From contig JAVJST010000002.1 in assembly GCA_040219295.1 (NCBI GenBank), forward strand, positions 124,001-188,000: a stretch of 64,000 bases of DNA. The letters are read 5' to 3'. Below the pieces are notes generated by a model. The model had not been told where the DNA came from, searched no databases, and saw only the letters and a program-made list of their open reading frames with translations. The first letter of the stretch is position 1. Every line of letters begins with the position of its first letter. Made by a program: the position numbers and the translations under genes. Source of the stretch: JAVJST01 sp040219295 (lineage in GTDB: Bacteria > Pseudomonadota > Alphaproteobacteria > Rhodospirillales > Casp-alpha2). Shown here in pieces: positions 26,344-35,516 of the stretch.

Positions 26344-27264
26344 TCAGTCCAATAGAACCGAAGCCAGGTTCTTGGCCGCTTCCAACTCCATCATGGCACG
26401 GGCTTCCCGCGCGTATGAGCCCATGTGCGCCGTCAGCACGACCGTCGGGCACTCGCACAGCGGCCCGGCATAAGGCTCGTCGGCAAAGCAGTCCAACGCC
26501 GCGGCCGCGAGATGTCCGTCATCCAGTGACTGCTTCAGCGCCGCTTCGTCGACGAGCCCGCCACGAGACGCATTGACCAGAATGCTTCCGGGCTTCATGC
26601 CGGCGATCCGGTCCGCATTCATCAGGTTCCGCGTTTCGTCGGTCAACGGCACATGCAGTGAGACAACATCAGCCCGCAGGAGCAGCTCGTCCACGCTCAG
26701 CATGGGGACATCGTGATTACCACCCGATTGCGGATCGCTGGCAACGACGGTCGCGCCGAATGCCGCCACCAGCCGGCCAACGGCCCTTCCGATGCGTCCG
26801 TAACCGATCAGACCGACCGTCTGTTGCGCCAACAGACGCCCCATCAGACCGCCCCATTCTCCGTTCCTGATGCGTCTGTCCGCCTCGACCACGCGCCGGC
26901 ATGCTGCGAGCATCATCGCCAGTGTCAGCTCGCTGACCGACGCCGTCGGGCCGTCCGGCGTGATCGTGACCTCAATCCCGTTGGCTGCCGCCGCATCGAG
27001 GTCGATCGAATCTATACCAACCCCGCAACGGCTGATGACTCTCAGGGCACTGGCACGCCCGATGACATCGGCGGTCAAGGGCTCTACGCCGGCAATCATG
27101 CCGACGGGTTCGAGATCCGCAATCAACTGGCCGACCTCCGCCTCGGACAGCCGCCGGCCGAGCGGATTGAGTACGATGTCGTACCCCGCGTCACCAAGAC
27201 GCCTGAGATGTTCATTGCTGTCGACCTGAAACGATGAGGTCGTGATCAGGACTGTCTTGCGCAA
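26344..27264 (-). CDS. D-2-hydroxyacid dehydrogenase (phosphoglycerate-dehydrogenase-like)
   Basis: This is an NAD-dependent oxidoreductase of 306 residues. The NAD-binding loop is TVGLIGYGRIGRAVGRLVAA, and the sugar-acid catalytic residues sit in ILVNASRGGLVDEAAL (Arg) and VVLTAHMGSYAREARAMMELEA (His). The N-terminus RKTVLITTSSFQVD matches the family's usual start, so I place initiation at the TTG at 27264, behind GGAGA. The ATG at 27342 would create a 56-base overlap with the upstream gene. It may oxidise a 2-hydroxyacid for the aldolase cassette, or be involved in making a sugar-acid precursor. Confidence 0.8.
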   Translation of the reverse strand: MRKTVLITTSSFQVDSNEHLRRLGDAGYDIVLNPLGRRLSEAEVGQLIADLEPVGMIAGVEPLTADVIGRASALRVISRCGVGIDSIDLDAAAANGIEVTITPDGPTASVSELTLAMMLAACRRVVEADRRIRNGEWGGLMGRLLAQQTVGLIGYGRIGRAVGRLVAAFGATVVASDPQSGGNHDVPMLSVDELLLRADVVSLHVPLTDETRNLMNADRIAGMKPGSILVNASRGGLVDEAALKQSLDDGHLAAAALDCFADEPYAGPLCECPTVVLTAHMGSYAREARAMMELEAAKNLASVLLD

Positions 27265-27286
27265 CAGGTTCGTCTCCGATGACTCA

Positions 27287-27997
27287 CTAGGAACCGATCT
27301 TGATCTTGTCGGACGGCTGGAGGGCAAGCATCGCGTCCTCAAGCATCATGATGTACTTGTCCCGCTCCTTGATTTTACGGTCGAGCTTGCCAATCAGCTT
27401 GGCATTCTCCATCGCCGCATCCCTCGACTGACCGGCATAGATCTCGCCAACCAGTTTCATTGAATGCCCGATGCTCGGGTCCTTCACTGCCAACAGATTG
27501 AACGGGAACAACGACACGTCGTTGGTGCCATCCAGCAAGGCGACGCCCGGTTCGACATCATCGCGATACCATGTCGAGCCGAAGCACGTGTATCCGAGTT
27601 GTCTGAAAAGCCCGACCATGTCCAGCATACCGCTCTTGTTCAGGTCGGGATCGGCGGTCTTCAGGAAGGCTCCTCCGTCAATCACACTCGACACGAAGTT
27701 GACCTTCACGACCTCCGGTGTCCGGGATACCAGATACTGGCGCCTGTCGTCTGAAAATGCAGCAAAATCGCCGATGACCACCGGCGATCCGAGGTTGTCG
27801 ATGTTGCCGGCCGCAACCTCGATCCCGCGTGCCGCGAGATCGGTTTCAACCGCGAGCATGATACCGGCAGACACCACGCGCCAGCCGCGTTTGGTGAACG
27901 GTTCAAAGTCGTCCTCCGGCCTCAGCGATAGGATCGTGACTTGGCGAATCGGGAACCGGCCCTCGATCGCCGCCAGCAGGAACTGATCGTCGAACAT
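27287..27997 (-). CDS. Unrecognised protein coupled to the Maf-like gene
   Basis: This is a 236-residue protein that I do not recognise. The first 170 residues are mixed alpha/beta (FPIRQVTILSLRPEDDFEPF; GSPVVIGDFAAFSDDRRQYL). The later stretch VVKVNFVSSVIDGGAFL … MLDMVGLFRQLGYTCFGSTW is faintly like the end of FkbM methyltransferases, but no SAM-binding loop is present. Residues about 185-215 (KLIGKLDRKIKERDKYIMML) could form a short coiled coil. Its ATG overlaps the stop of the Maf-like gene by one base (TGATG), so the two are made together and may form a complex. Confidence 0.7.
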   Translation of the reverse strand: MFDDQFLLAAIEGRFPIRQVTILSLRPEDDFEPFTKRGWRVVSAGIMLAVETDLAARGIEVAAGNIDNLGSPVVIGDFAAFSDDRRQYLVSRTPEVVKVNFVSSVIDGGAFLKTADPDLNKSGMLDMVGLFRQLGYTCFGSTWYRDDVEPGVALLDGTNDVSLFPFNLLAVKDPSIGHSMKLVGEIYAGQSRDAAMENAKLIGKLDRKIKERDKYIMMLEDAMLALQPSDKIKIGS

Positions 27998-29238
27998 CAG
28001 ATGACAGCCTCGTATCGCTTTGCCAACGGCGGCAGATAGGACGGCGTAATCATCCTTATTCTCTTACCGGCGCGCTCACCCGAGACGAACAACCGCTCGA
28101 GAACCTGGCAATGTGCGATGTAGTAGTCGTTGAAGTCCCGTTTGAAGAAAGCGGGATGAGTGAGCTTCGCGCCTTCCATCAGGTCGCCAAACTGCGACTT
28201 GGTGTCGTGCTTCCAGAAGTAGCTGTCCTGAACGAAAGATCGACCGTCGCAGCCGAGAATACTGATCTTGTCGGTCAGCGTCATGGCCAGGGGCAGCATC
28301 AGTAGGGTCAGAATGTTCTCGGTAGGCCTGACGGTCTGATTGTCGATGAGGTTGAGGTTGTCCTCCGGCATGTCGCCCTGCGACACGCCGATCACACGAT
28401 CCCAATGCGACTCGTCCAACGCGCTGCAGATCGTCGCGACATAGTCGACTAGTGTGACGACATGGGCATCATGCTTGTGAAGAAACCGATTGAGTGTCCT
28501 TCGGAACTCGGCCGCGTACTCGCTCGGGCCGGCATGGAACACGGGATCTGCGCAAACGACGATTTTCGGTCTAACGATATCCATCAGCTCGTCGTTCTTG
28601 ATCAGGCTGTTGCATACAATGTGGCAACCGTCGCCAAAATCAAACTTGGCATCGATTACCTGACTGACGCTCGGCCCCGATCCGTAGACGTAGACCTCAC
28701 GACCTGCAAAATCTTCCTTCAGTTTTTGCAGTACTTTCGGCGCCGCTTCGTAGATTGCCGACTTGCGTTCCGGTCTGAGTCGCTCATGAACGATCCGGGC
28801 ACGATTCGCCGCTTCACCGATGTTCTTCGTGACGGATGCGAACGTGTAGATGATTCCGCATCTTTCACCGATCTTCATAATGTCGTCATAGCGTTCCGGT
28901 GTCTGTAACTCCCAGCATAGGATGATGCTGGTCCCCGGCACGGACCAGGATGACTCGAGGTTGCCGTCAGGATCCGGATGTACTTCGATACGTCCGGTCC
29001 AGCGTTTCGCCCATTCGGCGATCTCGGAATCGAAATAGGCCGGCATCACCGCGGCAAAGTCACCGAGCATCGCATCAACCTCAGCCGTGGTGATCGGCAA
29101 TCCGCGGACGAGAACGTAGATCTTTGGCGTAACGTCGCGTATCGGCTCGAAGTACCAGACGGCCCGCGCGAGTTCGTCAATCAACCGTTCGCGCTCGGTG
29201 AATGCGGGATAGAGGAGGATACGGTTCTCTGTACTCAT
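27997..29238 (-). CDS. Maf/DUF115-like glycosyltransferase candidate
   Basis: This is a 413-residue protein. The middle (about residues 180-270) reads GREVYVYGSGPSVSQVIDAK … CHIVCNSLIKNDEL … RPKIVVCADPVFH, the pattern of the MptE-like/DUF115 core of Maf motility-accessory proteins, which transfer nonulosonic acids to flagellin, and of related sialyltransferases. KISILGCDGRSF near residue 325 fits the second conserved block. It is the natural partner for the CMP-sugar synthase at 23143. The start is taken at the ATG at 29238; an ATG at 29280 is possible. The similarity is motif-level, so the assignment is moderate. Confidence 0.6.
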   Translation of the reverse strand: MSTENRILLYPAFTERERLIDELARAVWYFEPIRDVTPKIYVLVRGLPITTAEVDAMLGDFAAVMPAYFDSEIAEWAKRWTGRIEVHPDPDGNLESSWSVPGTSIILCWELQTPERYDDIMKIGERCGIIYTFASVTKNIGEAANRARIVHERLRPERKSAIYEAAPKVLQKLKEDFAGREVYVYGSGPSVSQVIDAKFDFGDGCHIVCNSLIKNDELMDIVRPKIVVCADPVFHAGPSEYAAEFRRTLNRFLHKHDAHVVTLVDYVATICSALDESHWDRVIGVSQGDMPEDNLNLIDNQTVRPTENILTLLMLPLAMTLTDKISILGCDGRSFVQDSYFWKHDTKSQFGDLMEGAKLTHPAFFKRDFNDYYIAHCQVLERLFVSGERAGKRIRMITPSYLPPLAKRYEAVI

Positions 29239-29310
29239 CGCTAGGTCACTTATACCCGATCGCGTCGGCGATGCGTCCATTGTTAGGCCAGCAGTGTGAA
29301 CGAACGGTTG

Positions 29311-30267
29311 TCATGGCTGGGCTCCAATCATCTTGTTGTCTTGCAGCCCAATGAACCAGTCGATGTAGGCATCGACGCCGTCTTCGAGCGACGTCGCCGG
29401 ATCGAAGCCGAGGTTTCGGGCACGCCCTATATCCGCCACGAGATGCAGCGGGTCGCCGGGGCGCACCACACCGTCGAACGTCAGCTCGGTGCCGGGTGAT
29501 ATTCGTTCGATCAAGATCCGCGCTATGTCGCGTATCGTCGTGCCGTGCCCGGTGCCGCCATTGACCAGCAGGGACTCGGTTGCGTATTTCCGTGCCACAG
29601 CGAAGATCAGGTCGACCGCGTCCCCGACGAACAGGAAATCACGCGACGCGTTCGGATCACCCGACAAGGTCAGCGTTTCGGGCCGCACTACGAGCCGCGT
29701 CGCGATATCCCAAAGAAGCTGTTTCTTCAGTCCCGGCCCGTAGAGCGAGAAGAAGCGGATCGCAGCCGTCTTCACGCCGAACATCTCCGTCGCTTGGCGG
29801 CACAATCCTTCGGCCATGAGCTTGTGACTGCCATAGGGCGATATCGGAGCGACCGGCGAGTCCTCGCGAATGTTCCCCTGCGTCGCGTTGCCATACACGG
29901 CCGCGCTCGATGGCAGCACGAACACCGCGTCGGGCGCGTGATTGCGCAGCGCATGCAGCGACGCGGCCGTCGTTGAGACGTTGCATTCGAAATCTTTGAG
30001 CGGATCCAACCACGAAGCGCCGACGAGGCCGCTGCCCGCAGCGTGAACGAAGATATCGGGAGGACCGTTGGTTTCGATCAACGAAATCACGCTTTCGGTC
30101 GTTACCGCAGTCGTGCTGACATCATCGACGTCATGCTCGATTGCGGAAGGGGTCGACGACCAGTCCACGCCGCAAACACGGAATCCCTGCTGGCGAGCGC
30201 GCCGGGCCACGGCCTGGCCAAGAAACCCCCGGATGCCGGAAACGAACACGAGCGTCACGGACGGCAT
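29311..30267 (-). CDS. NAD-dependent nucleotide-sugar epimerase
   Basis: This is a 318-residue extended SDR protein. The nucleotide-binding loop is FVSGIRGFLGQAVARRA at residues 8-24. FVHAAGSGLVGASW, VFVLPSSAAVYGNATQG, the catalytic ISPYGSHKLMAEGL (YxxxK as YGSHK), RFFSLYGPGLKKQLL and RDFLFVGDAVDLI all fit the UDP-glucose-4-epimerase/GalE-like group. It could also serve as the reductase partner of Gmd, though the fit to GDP-fucose synthase is not specific. It is co-directional with the genes on either side. Confidence 0.85.
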   Translation of the reverse strand: MPSVTLVFVSGIRGFLGQAVARRARQQGFRVCGVDWSSTPSAIEHDVDDVSTTAVTTESVISLIETNGPPDIFVHAAGSGLVGASWLDPLKDFECNVSTTAASLHALRNHAPDAVFVLPSSAAVYGNATQGNIREDSPVAPISPYGSHKLMAEGLCRQATEMFGVKTAAIRFFSLYGPGLKKQLLWDIATRLVVRPETLTLSGDPNASRDFLFVGDAVDLIFAVARKYATESLLVNGGTGHGTTIRDIARILIERISPGTELTFDGVVRPGDPLHLVADIGRARNLGFDPATSLEDGVDAYIDWFIGLQDNKMIGAQP

Positions 30268-30294
30268 CCTTGCTCGCGCCAGTTTCGACCCAGC

Positions 30295-31107
30295 TCAACC
30301 GTTCTTCGCACGATCAAGATAGTCCTCCTCGAACGAGTGGCCGGCGATTTTTCGGTCCGGACCTTTCAGGTGGTCCATGTACTGGCCGAGGAAGCTGTTG
30401 ACGAATGGGTGCTCCGTCGTCGTCCCCTCGCCCGAGATGTTCTTGTAGGTGACGCCGTTGGTCTTGCTGTAGTGCTCGCGCAGAATGTCCCACATGAAGC
30501 AGTCGTGCCATTCGTGCAGCAGGAACAACTCGCCGTTCATGTACTCAGAGATCAGGTTGTTCATGAACACGGTATGGATCGGGTTGCGCTTGTTGAAGAC
30601 CAGGAAGCTGCACTCGCTGTGGCCGTACTCGTGCTCGCGGCCGAGATACGACATGTGCCCCTCGCCGGGATCGACATAGTCGAGCAGTTCTGCGTCGATC
30701 GGCCTGAAGGTGACGATGTCCGCATCCATCCAGATCAGGCGGTCGCAGTCGTACTTTCTCGACACGCCGTTGACCGCGAAAACCTTGTGCGACCACTTGA
30801 TGGCGTCATGCATCGCGCTGTACTCGATCGACACAGCCTTGCTGTCACCATCGCCCGTGACCTTGTAGAACGTGCCGCGGGCCTCCGAGAAGTTGCCAAA
30901 CTTCCGTTTGAAATGATCTCCCTCCGGCGCGATCTGCCCGTAGTCCTCGAACTTGACGCGGTTCGACTTCGGAAGATCGATTACATCTTCGGAAACGATG
31001 ACGATATCGACATCATCGGGCCAGTGCTCAAGAAACGTCTCGAGCATTCGCTTGCCGTACTGATCGTACCCGGACTTCGGTAAAGTCGTGATGACGGTGC
31101 GTTTCAC
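30295..31107 (-). CDS. GT-A-type glycosyltransferase candidate
   Basis: This is a 270-residue protein. The N-terminus KRTVITTLPKSGYDQYGKRM and the acidic metal-binding motif LIWMDADIVTFRPID (DxD as DAD) near residue 130 indicate a GT-A fold glycosyltransferase of the family 8 or related type. Later, HSECSFLVFNKRNPI and LLHEWHDCFMWDILRE fit the acceptor half. The start is taken at the GTG at 31107, preceded by GGGGCGG; an ATG at 31158 is the alternative. There is no signal peptide or membrane segment, so it acts in the cytosol. The sugar is unknown. Confidence 0.65.
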   Translation of the reverse strand: MKRTVITTLPKSGYDQYGKRMLETFLEHWPDDVDIVIVSEDVIDLPKSNRVKFEDYGQIAPEGDHFKRKFGNFSEARGTFYKVTGDGDSKAVSIEYSAMHDAIKWSHKVFAVNGVSRKYDCDRLIWMDADIVTFRPIDAELLDYVDPGEGHMSYLGREHEYGHSECSFLVFNKRNPIHTVFMNNLISEYMNGELFLLHEWHDCFMWDILREHYSKTNGVTYKNISGEGTTTEHPFVNSFLGQYMDHLKGPDRKIAGHSFEEDYLDRAKNG

Positions 31108-31201
31108 CTGATTTCCGCCCCTGGAGATGCCGAACGTGGATGCACCGACACTACGCAAATATGGTTAGCAGAGTCCTAAAATCCGACAGATTGACCGCTT
31201 G

Positions 31202-32122
31202 TTACAAGGCTTCGCACTGTCCAAGCGTCAGCCTGCATACGCGCTGATCCGGATCGCCGACCATATACGGTTCGAACAGTTGCTCGACACCAAGGTTGCC
31301 AAACCGGCCTTCGTCCCTGTCAACATTCGGATTAGAGAACTCGTAGTTGAACGACAGTAGCACGGATCCATCCGAGGTCAGGACATCGCGGCCGAGATGC
31401 CGCAGGAAGTAGCGCCATTCATCCGGTCCCCAAAGATTCTGCGTGCCATGTCCGTTGAAACAAATCTGGAACGCCGCGACCAGATCGTATCGCGCCGAAA
31501 GCTTGAGCAGAGGCTGACCGGGGGCAATCGAGAAGTGGATCTTCTCGAGGCCGAGCACTTCGAACGACCGGTCGTAAACCTTGGGACAGTCCGCGGCATC
31601 AATCGAGCAGACCTCATGACCGTTTCGGCTGCAGTAGTATGAGAAGAAGCCCGCACCGGCCCCGAGGTCGAGGATACGCCGCGAACCCGCATGGACGTAA
31701 TCGACATAGTAGCGCATGTTGCGCATCAGTTCGAAATCGGCGCGGCGAAAGTACTTGTCCCCTGATTGCCCGCCGAGTCGCCGAAGGGCGCGCCGCGTTT
31801 CTTCTGAAATCACGGGCTCCAGTTCGTCGAAGAAGTAATCCCCCTCGGGCAGGTCCAGTTCGTCACCGCCGGAAGTGTTCAGATGATCCAGCAGCGACGA
31901 GAGAGTCGCGGCGTTCCGCTTGCTGCCGATCGCGTCGAGAATGCCGCGGATCAGTTCGATGACCGCAACATCGGAACGGTACACCTTGTCCCTAAGGTAG
32001 GTGTTGCACGCGGCGCAGGCGAACTCGTCCGCGCTGTAGATGAAATCCGCATTGAACGCCGCGGCGGCCCGGTTGGCGTATCGGCGGAACTCCGTATCCG
32101 TTTCGCTTGGCCGCATCGCCAT
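31202..32122 (-). CDS. SAM-dependent methyltransferase
   Basis: This is a 306-residue protein. The SAM loop is RRILDLGAGAGFFSYYCSRN in the middle, followed by EVCSIDAADCP and RYDLVAAFQICFNGHG. The N-terminal 120 residues contain two cysteines in FACAACNTYL and are otherwise unassigned. The ATG at 32122 overlaps the stop of the upstream TPR-glycosyltransferase gene by one base (TAATG), which supports this start over any longer reading and implies coupled translation. It is probably a sugar O- or N-methyltransferase of the same glycan pathway. Confidence 0.8.
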   Translation of the reverse strand: MAMRPSETDTEFRRYANRAAAAFNADFIYSADEFACAACNTYLRDKVYRSDVAVIELIRGILDAIGSKRNAATLSSLLDHLNTSGGDELDLPEGDYFFDELEPVISEETRRALRRLGGQSGDKYFRRADFELMRNMRYYVDYVHAGSRRILDLGAGAGFFSYYCSRNGHEVCSIDAADCPKVYDRSFEVLGLEKIHFSIAPGQPLLKLSARYDLVAAFQICFNGHGTQNLWGPDEWRYFLRHLGRDVLTSDGSVLLSFNYEFSNPNVDRDEGRFGNLGVEQLFEPYMVGDPDQRVCRLTLGQCEAL

Positions 32123-33984
32123 TACGATGATCCCAGGTACCGCCGGGCTTCGTCCGCGACCCGCCCGATGACCGGCGACCAGCCCTCGTCCGCCGCCTGA
32201 CGATGAATGACGACTGAGTGATACCAGAGGCTTCGCCGCTCCTCTTCGAGACACCAGTACCAGTTCGGGTCGCGCCCGACGATGGCCAGTGTCTCGATAC
32301 CGCACGCGCCGGCGACGTGGAGCGTGGCGTTGGAAATGGAAATGACCAGGTCGCATGCGGCGATCTGGGCGGCGTTCTGGTCGATGCTCTTCATCGCGTC
32401 GACGTCCTCGTCGACATGGATGTCGACGCCAAGTTCGGCCTTTGCCCTGGTGACATCCTCGCGTACGTCGCCGTACTGGATGCTGACGAAACGGCAATTC
32501 GGCAACGTGAAGATCGGCTTCCAAAGCTCAAGCGGTGCGTTCTTCTGAATGCCGACCAGGCTGCTGGCGCTACGCCAAGATATGCCGATCACGGGCCCGT
32601 CGTGGCCTTCTCGGTATCGTTCGCGCAGATCGGCGATGAGCGTTTCATCGGGCGACAGGAATCCGCGGCTCTTCGGGAAATCGCCGGGCGCACGCAGCAA
32701 CCGCGACGCCAGCGACCCGATCGGCAGGAAGAAGTCGAAACCCTCCGGTTCCTCGTCGCCAATGCGGGCGGCGAACGGTTCGACTTCCGGCATCGACCGC
32801 TCAATCATCGGCACCAGTCTCTCGTCGCACACGTACCCGACGCGGGCGCCGTCAGCGATCAACCGGTCGATCATTGTAGCGAACATGATCTGCTCGCCGA
32901 TTCCCTGCTCGGCCGACAACAGGATCGACTTGCCCGCGAGCGGCTCACCCTGCCAGACCGGGGTTACGCTGTTCTGAACGAATACCGTATGGCGACCCCG
33001 GTCGGCCCTGAGCATCAGCTCGTACATCGGCCAGCCTTCGTCGAACTCACCGAGAGCCAGCAAACAGCAAGCCAGGTTGCTGACGCCCGTTCCTTCCTGC
33101 GGATCGATGGAGACCGCCTCGCGCAGATAGGGCAAAGCCTCCGGATAGCGGGCCTGCCGGATCAGAGACAATCCCATATTGCAAAGCCCGATCTGATGCG
33201 ATTCGTCGAGCGCCAGCGCTTGCTCGGCGGCGTGTTCGGCGTCGATCGGCCGGTTTAGCGCGATCAGCGTCTTGGCGAGGCTCGCCCAGGAGTCGGCGTT
33301 CGCCGGATCGAGGTTGATCGAATCTTCAAAGGCGGCGCGCGCGGCCTCGTGCTCCTCCAGATCCGACTGGATCCGGCCAATGTTGAAGTGCGCGCGGGGA
33401 TGTGACGGCGCCCGGTGCAAGGCCTTGCGCGCTGCCGTCAGCGCCTCCTTGAGATTACCGATATCGCCCAGTGTGCTCGACAGGTTGATCCAGGCTTCGG
33501 CCATGTTCGGGTCCGCCCGGGTCGCGCGGGAGAGCACCTTTTGCGCTTCCTCGAGATCGCCGGACTGGCGAAGCAACACACCCAGTTGATTCAAGGCGGC
33601 AGCGTTGTTGGGCGCTAGTTCAAGCGAGCGGCGAACGGCGTCTTCCGCAGCCGCCGCATCGCCTTGCCCGGCCAGTGCGAGTCCGTCGTTGAACCAGTAG
33701 TCCGCGACGCCGGGATGCACATCGATGGCGTGGCGGAGCAACTCGTGCGCGCGGCCAAACTCACCGCATTGCAGGGCGACCGTGCCGAGCATACCGATCG
33801 CCACGTGGGCTTCAGGGTCGATCCCAATTGCCTGCTCGTAGAGCGCGGCGGCATCGGGCAACCGCCCGGCCTGGTGATGTTCGATAGCCTGTTCGATAAT
33901 GAACTGGGCCGGACTCGGCCGCGCCTGGCCCGTCGGACCACTGGATGGCCCTTCGACAGAAGAACCGGTCGTTCGTTTCGCCAT
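32122..33984 (-). CDS. TPR protein with glycosyltransferase-9-like C-terminal domain
   Basis: This is a 620-residue protein. Residues about 25-290 are seven or so tetratricopeptide repeats (AALYEQAIGIDPEAHVAIGM; FEDSINLDPANADSWASLAK). The C-terminal 300 residues have the GT-B, heptosyltransferase-like pattern: SILLSAEQGIGEQIMFATMI, VIGISWRSASSLVGIQKNAP, CRFVSIQYGDVREDV, and DLVISISNATLHVAGACGIE. TPR-GT9 proteins are frequent in alphaproteobacterial flagellin-glycosylation loci and form the third TPR enzyme here. The start ATG at 33984 is divergent from 34063, with an exact CtrA box between them. Confidence 0.8.
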   Translation of the reverse strand: MAKRTTGSSVEGPSSGPTGQARPSPAQFIIEQAIEHHQAGRLPDAAALYEQAIGIDPEAHVAIGMLGTVALQCGEFGRAHELLRHAIDVHPGVADYWFNDGLALAGQGDAAAAEDAVRRSLELAPNNAAALNQLGVLLRQSGDLEEAQKVLSRATRADPNMAEAWINLSSTLGDIGNLKEALTAARKALHRAPSHPRAHFNIGRIQSDLEEHEAARAAFEDSINLDPANADSWASLAKTLIALNRPIDAEHAAEQALALDESHQIGLCNMGLSLIRQARYPEALPYLREAVSIDPQEGTGVSNLACCLLALGEFDEGWPMYELMLRADRGRHTVFVQNSVTPVWQGEPLAGKSILLSAEQGIGEQIMFATMIDRLIADGARVGYVCDERLVPMIERSMPEVEPFAARIGDEEPEGFDFFLPIGSLASRLLRAPGDFPKSRGFLSPDETLIADLRERYREGHDGPVIGISWRSASSLVGIQKNAPLELWKPIFTLPNCRFVSIQYGDVREDVTRAKAELGVDIHVDEDVDAMKSIDQNAAQIAACDLVISISNATLHVAGACGIETLAIVGRDPNWYWCLEEERRSLWYHSVVIHRQAADEGWSPVIGRVADEARRYLGSS

Positions 33985-34031
33985 TGCCAGCTGATCCTAT
34001 CGAATTGACGTTGCACTATCGGGCGGTCTGG

Positions 34032-34046
34032 TTAATGCCAAATTAA
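34032..34046. promoter_or_regulatory. Exact CtrA box TTAA-N7-TTAA
   Basis: TTAA (34032-34035), 7 bases, TTAA (34043-34046). It lies in the 78-base gap between the divergent genes at 33984 and 34063. It is so close to both starts that it could act as activator for one and repressor for the other. Confidence 0.65.
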
Positions 34047-34062
34047 GGCATCGCGTGACAGG

Positions 34063-35496
34063 TTGACTGAGAAACCCGAGCGCGGTGCCCAAAGACGGTT
34101 CCGCATCAGTGTGTTTGGACTGTTACCGGACCTAACGATCAGCGTCATGACCGACCCAGCTTCCGGCCTGTTCCGCTATCCCAAACTCGAGGGCCATTTC
34201 GAAACTCATCGCGCCGTCGCAGGCCTAGTAAATGCGCAACCAGCCCTTGTCCCGTTGTTCTACGACGTCTGGTGGTCGGCGCGAAACCACGTCCCGATGC
34301 GGCCCACGGAACCCGACGGACAGAGTGGCGCAGGCGGCACGGATTCTATCGATGTCCTGTTCCTGCCGTTGCGGCGTCAGAACAACTTTCTTGGCGCCGC
34401 ACAAGTGACAGCCGATGCTCTCTTCCGTTTCTCGTCGTTCGTGCGCACGGCATTCCTGAGTTCCAGCGAATGCCCTCTGACGGAGGCGGATGTCGGCGTG
34501 CACGGGCTTGTCTCGTGGGCCGACCTCCCGGCCGACGATGACGACGGCGGCACAAGCGCGGACATTACCACGTTTTGTGACCGGATCGCCGGTCACCCGC
34601 TCCTTTCGACCTTGGTTACCCGCGACGAGCTCGAGCAACGCCAGCGAGAACACTTGCGCGCTATATCCGGCGCCCGCGCGTTCCTGCGCGAGCGCGGGAT
34701 CAAGGCCGTCGTCGCACCAAACGAGTTCCTACCCGTTTCAGCAACGTTCCTCGCCGCCAGCAAACTCGAAGGTATTCCGTTCCTGCAGATGCTCCACAGC
34801 ATTCCCGAACGCTTCTACGTGCCGTTCTTTGGCGACGAGTTCTGGGTCTGGAATGAGACCATGCGTGACGCCTTCATCGGCTACGGTGCGGACGCCGCCA
34901 GCGTCTGGGTCGTCGGAAACCTTGAACTTGCATACCAGAAGGCGCAACCGCGGCCGGAAGGCCAGGACCTCGACGTGCCGAAACCCCATGTCGTCCTGTT
35001 CTGCCTGCAGGATATCAAGAAACCATACAACCTCCGGGATCTTGAAATCGTTCGCGACGCCTTCGCGACGTTGCCGGATGACTGGTGTCTGAGGATTCGC
35101 ATCAAGCCGGGGCACGACAGCGACGATACGTTCAACGTCATTCATTCCTGGTTCGGCGGATTCGACGGTCGTGTTATGATGACCTGTAACCGACCGCTGT
35201 GGAACGATCTCATCGATGCCGACGTGGTATGCGGCGGGCATACGTCCGCCAGTTACATCTCGTTGGGGCTCGGGTATCCGCTGGCATTGCTGTGGAACAG
35301 CGATATTCAGATCACGCGAGGCGAGGCGATGGCGAACCCGGCGCGAGTTTGTGAGAATGCCGACAGGCTCTCGGTGTTGCTCAACGATCCGTCTCTGATT
35401 CCGCCGCTCGGACCGCTGGATCTGAAGCACCCTGACGACGCGCCCTACGTCGCCGCATCGCGTATCATGGCACGTCTCATGCATGCCGGTTACTAG
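34063..35496 (+). CDS. Unassigned large GT-B-like protein of the glycosylation island
   Basis: This is a 477-residue soluble protein without a recognised signature. The second half has features of GT-B polysaccharide transferases: IPFLQMLHSIPERFYVPFFG, FWVWNETMRDAFIGYGADAA, VWVVGNL, and a late ADVVCGGHTSASYISLGLGY block, resembling the nucleotide-sugar site of capsule and teichoic-type glycosyltransferases. The N-terminal half is unassigned and includes an acidic loop, LPADDDDGGTS. The first codon taken is the TTG at 34063, which has a poor ribosome site. The GTG at 34111 and ATG at 34147 are alternatives. An exact CtrA box lies 17 bases upstream of the TTG. Confidence 0.6.
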   Translation: MTEKPERGAQRRFRISVFGLLPDLTISVMTDPASGLFRYPKLEGHFETHRAVAGLVNAQPALVPLFYDVWWSARNHVPMRPTEPDGQSGAGGTDSIDVLFLPLRRQNNFLGAAQVTADALFRFSSFVRTAFLSSSECPLTEADVGVHGLVSWADLPADDDDGGTSADITTFCDRIAGHPLLSTLVTRDELEQRQREHLRAISGARAFLRERGIKAVVAPNEFLPVSATFLAASKLEGIPFLQMLHSIPERFYVPFFGDEFWVWNETMRDAFIGYGADAASVWVVGNLELAYQKAQPRPEGQDLDVPKPHVVLFCLQDIKKPYNLRDLEIVRDAFATLPDDWCLRIRIKPGHDSDDTFNVIHSWFGGFDGRVMMTCNRPLWNDLIDADVVCGGHTSASYISLGLGYPLALLWNSDIQITRGEAMANPARVCENADRLSVLLNDPSLIPPLGPLDLKHPDDAPYVAASRIMARLMHAGY

Positions 35497-35516
35497 CGTA
35501 ATCGGAGGATTGCACC

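Noticed and set aside
31162..31176. TTAG-N7-CTAA followed by CCAT upstream of the glycosyltransferase at 31107
   Set aside because: Two mismatches; suggestive position, but not supportable on sequence alone.
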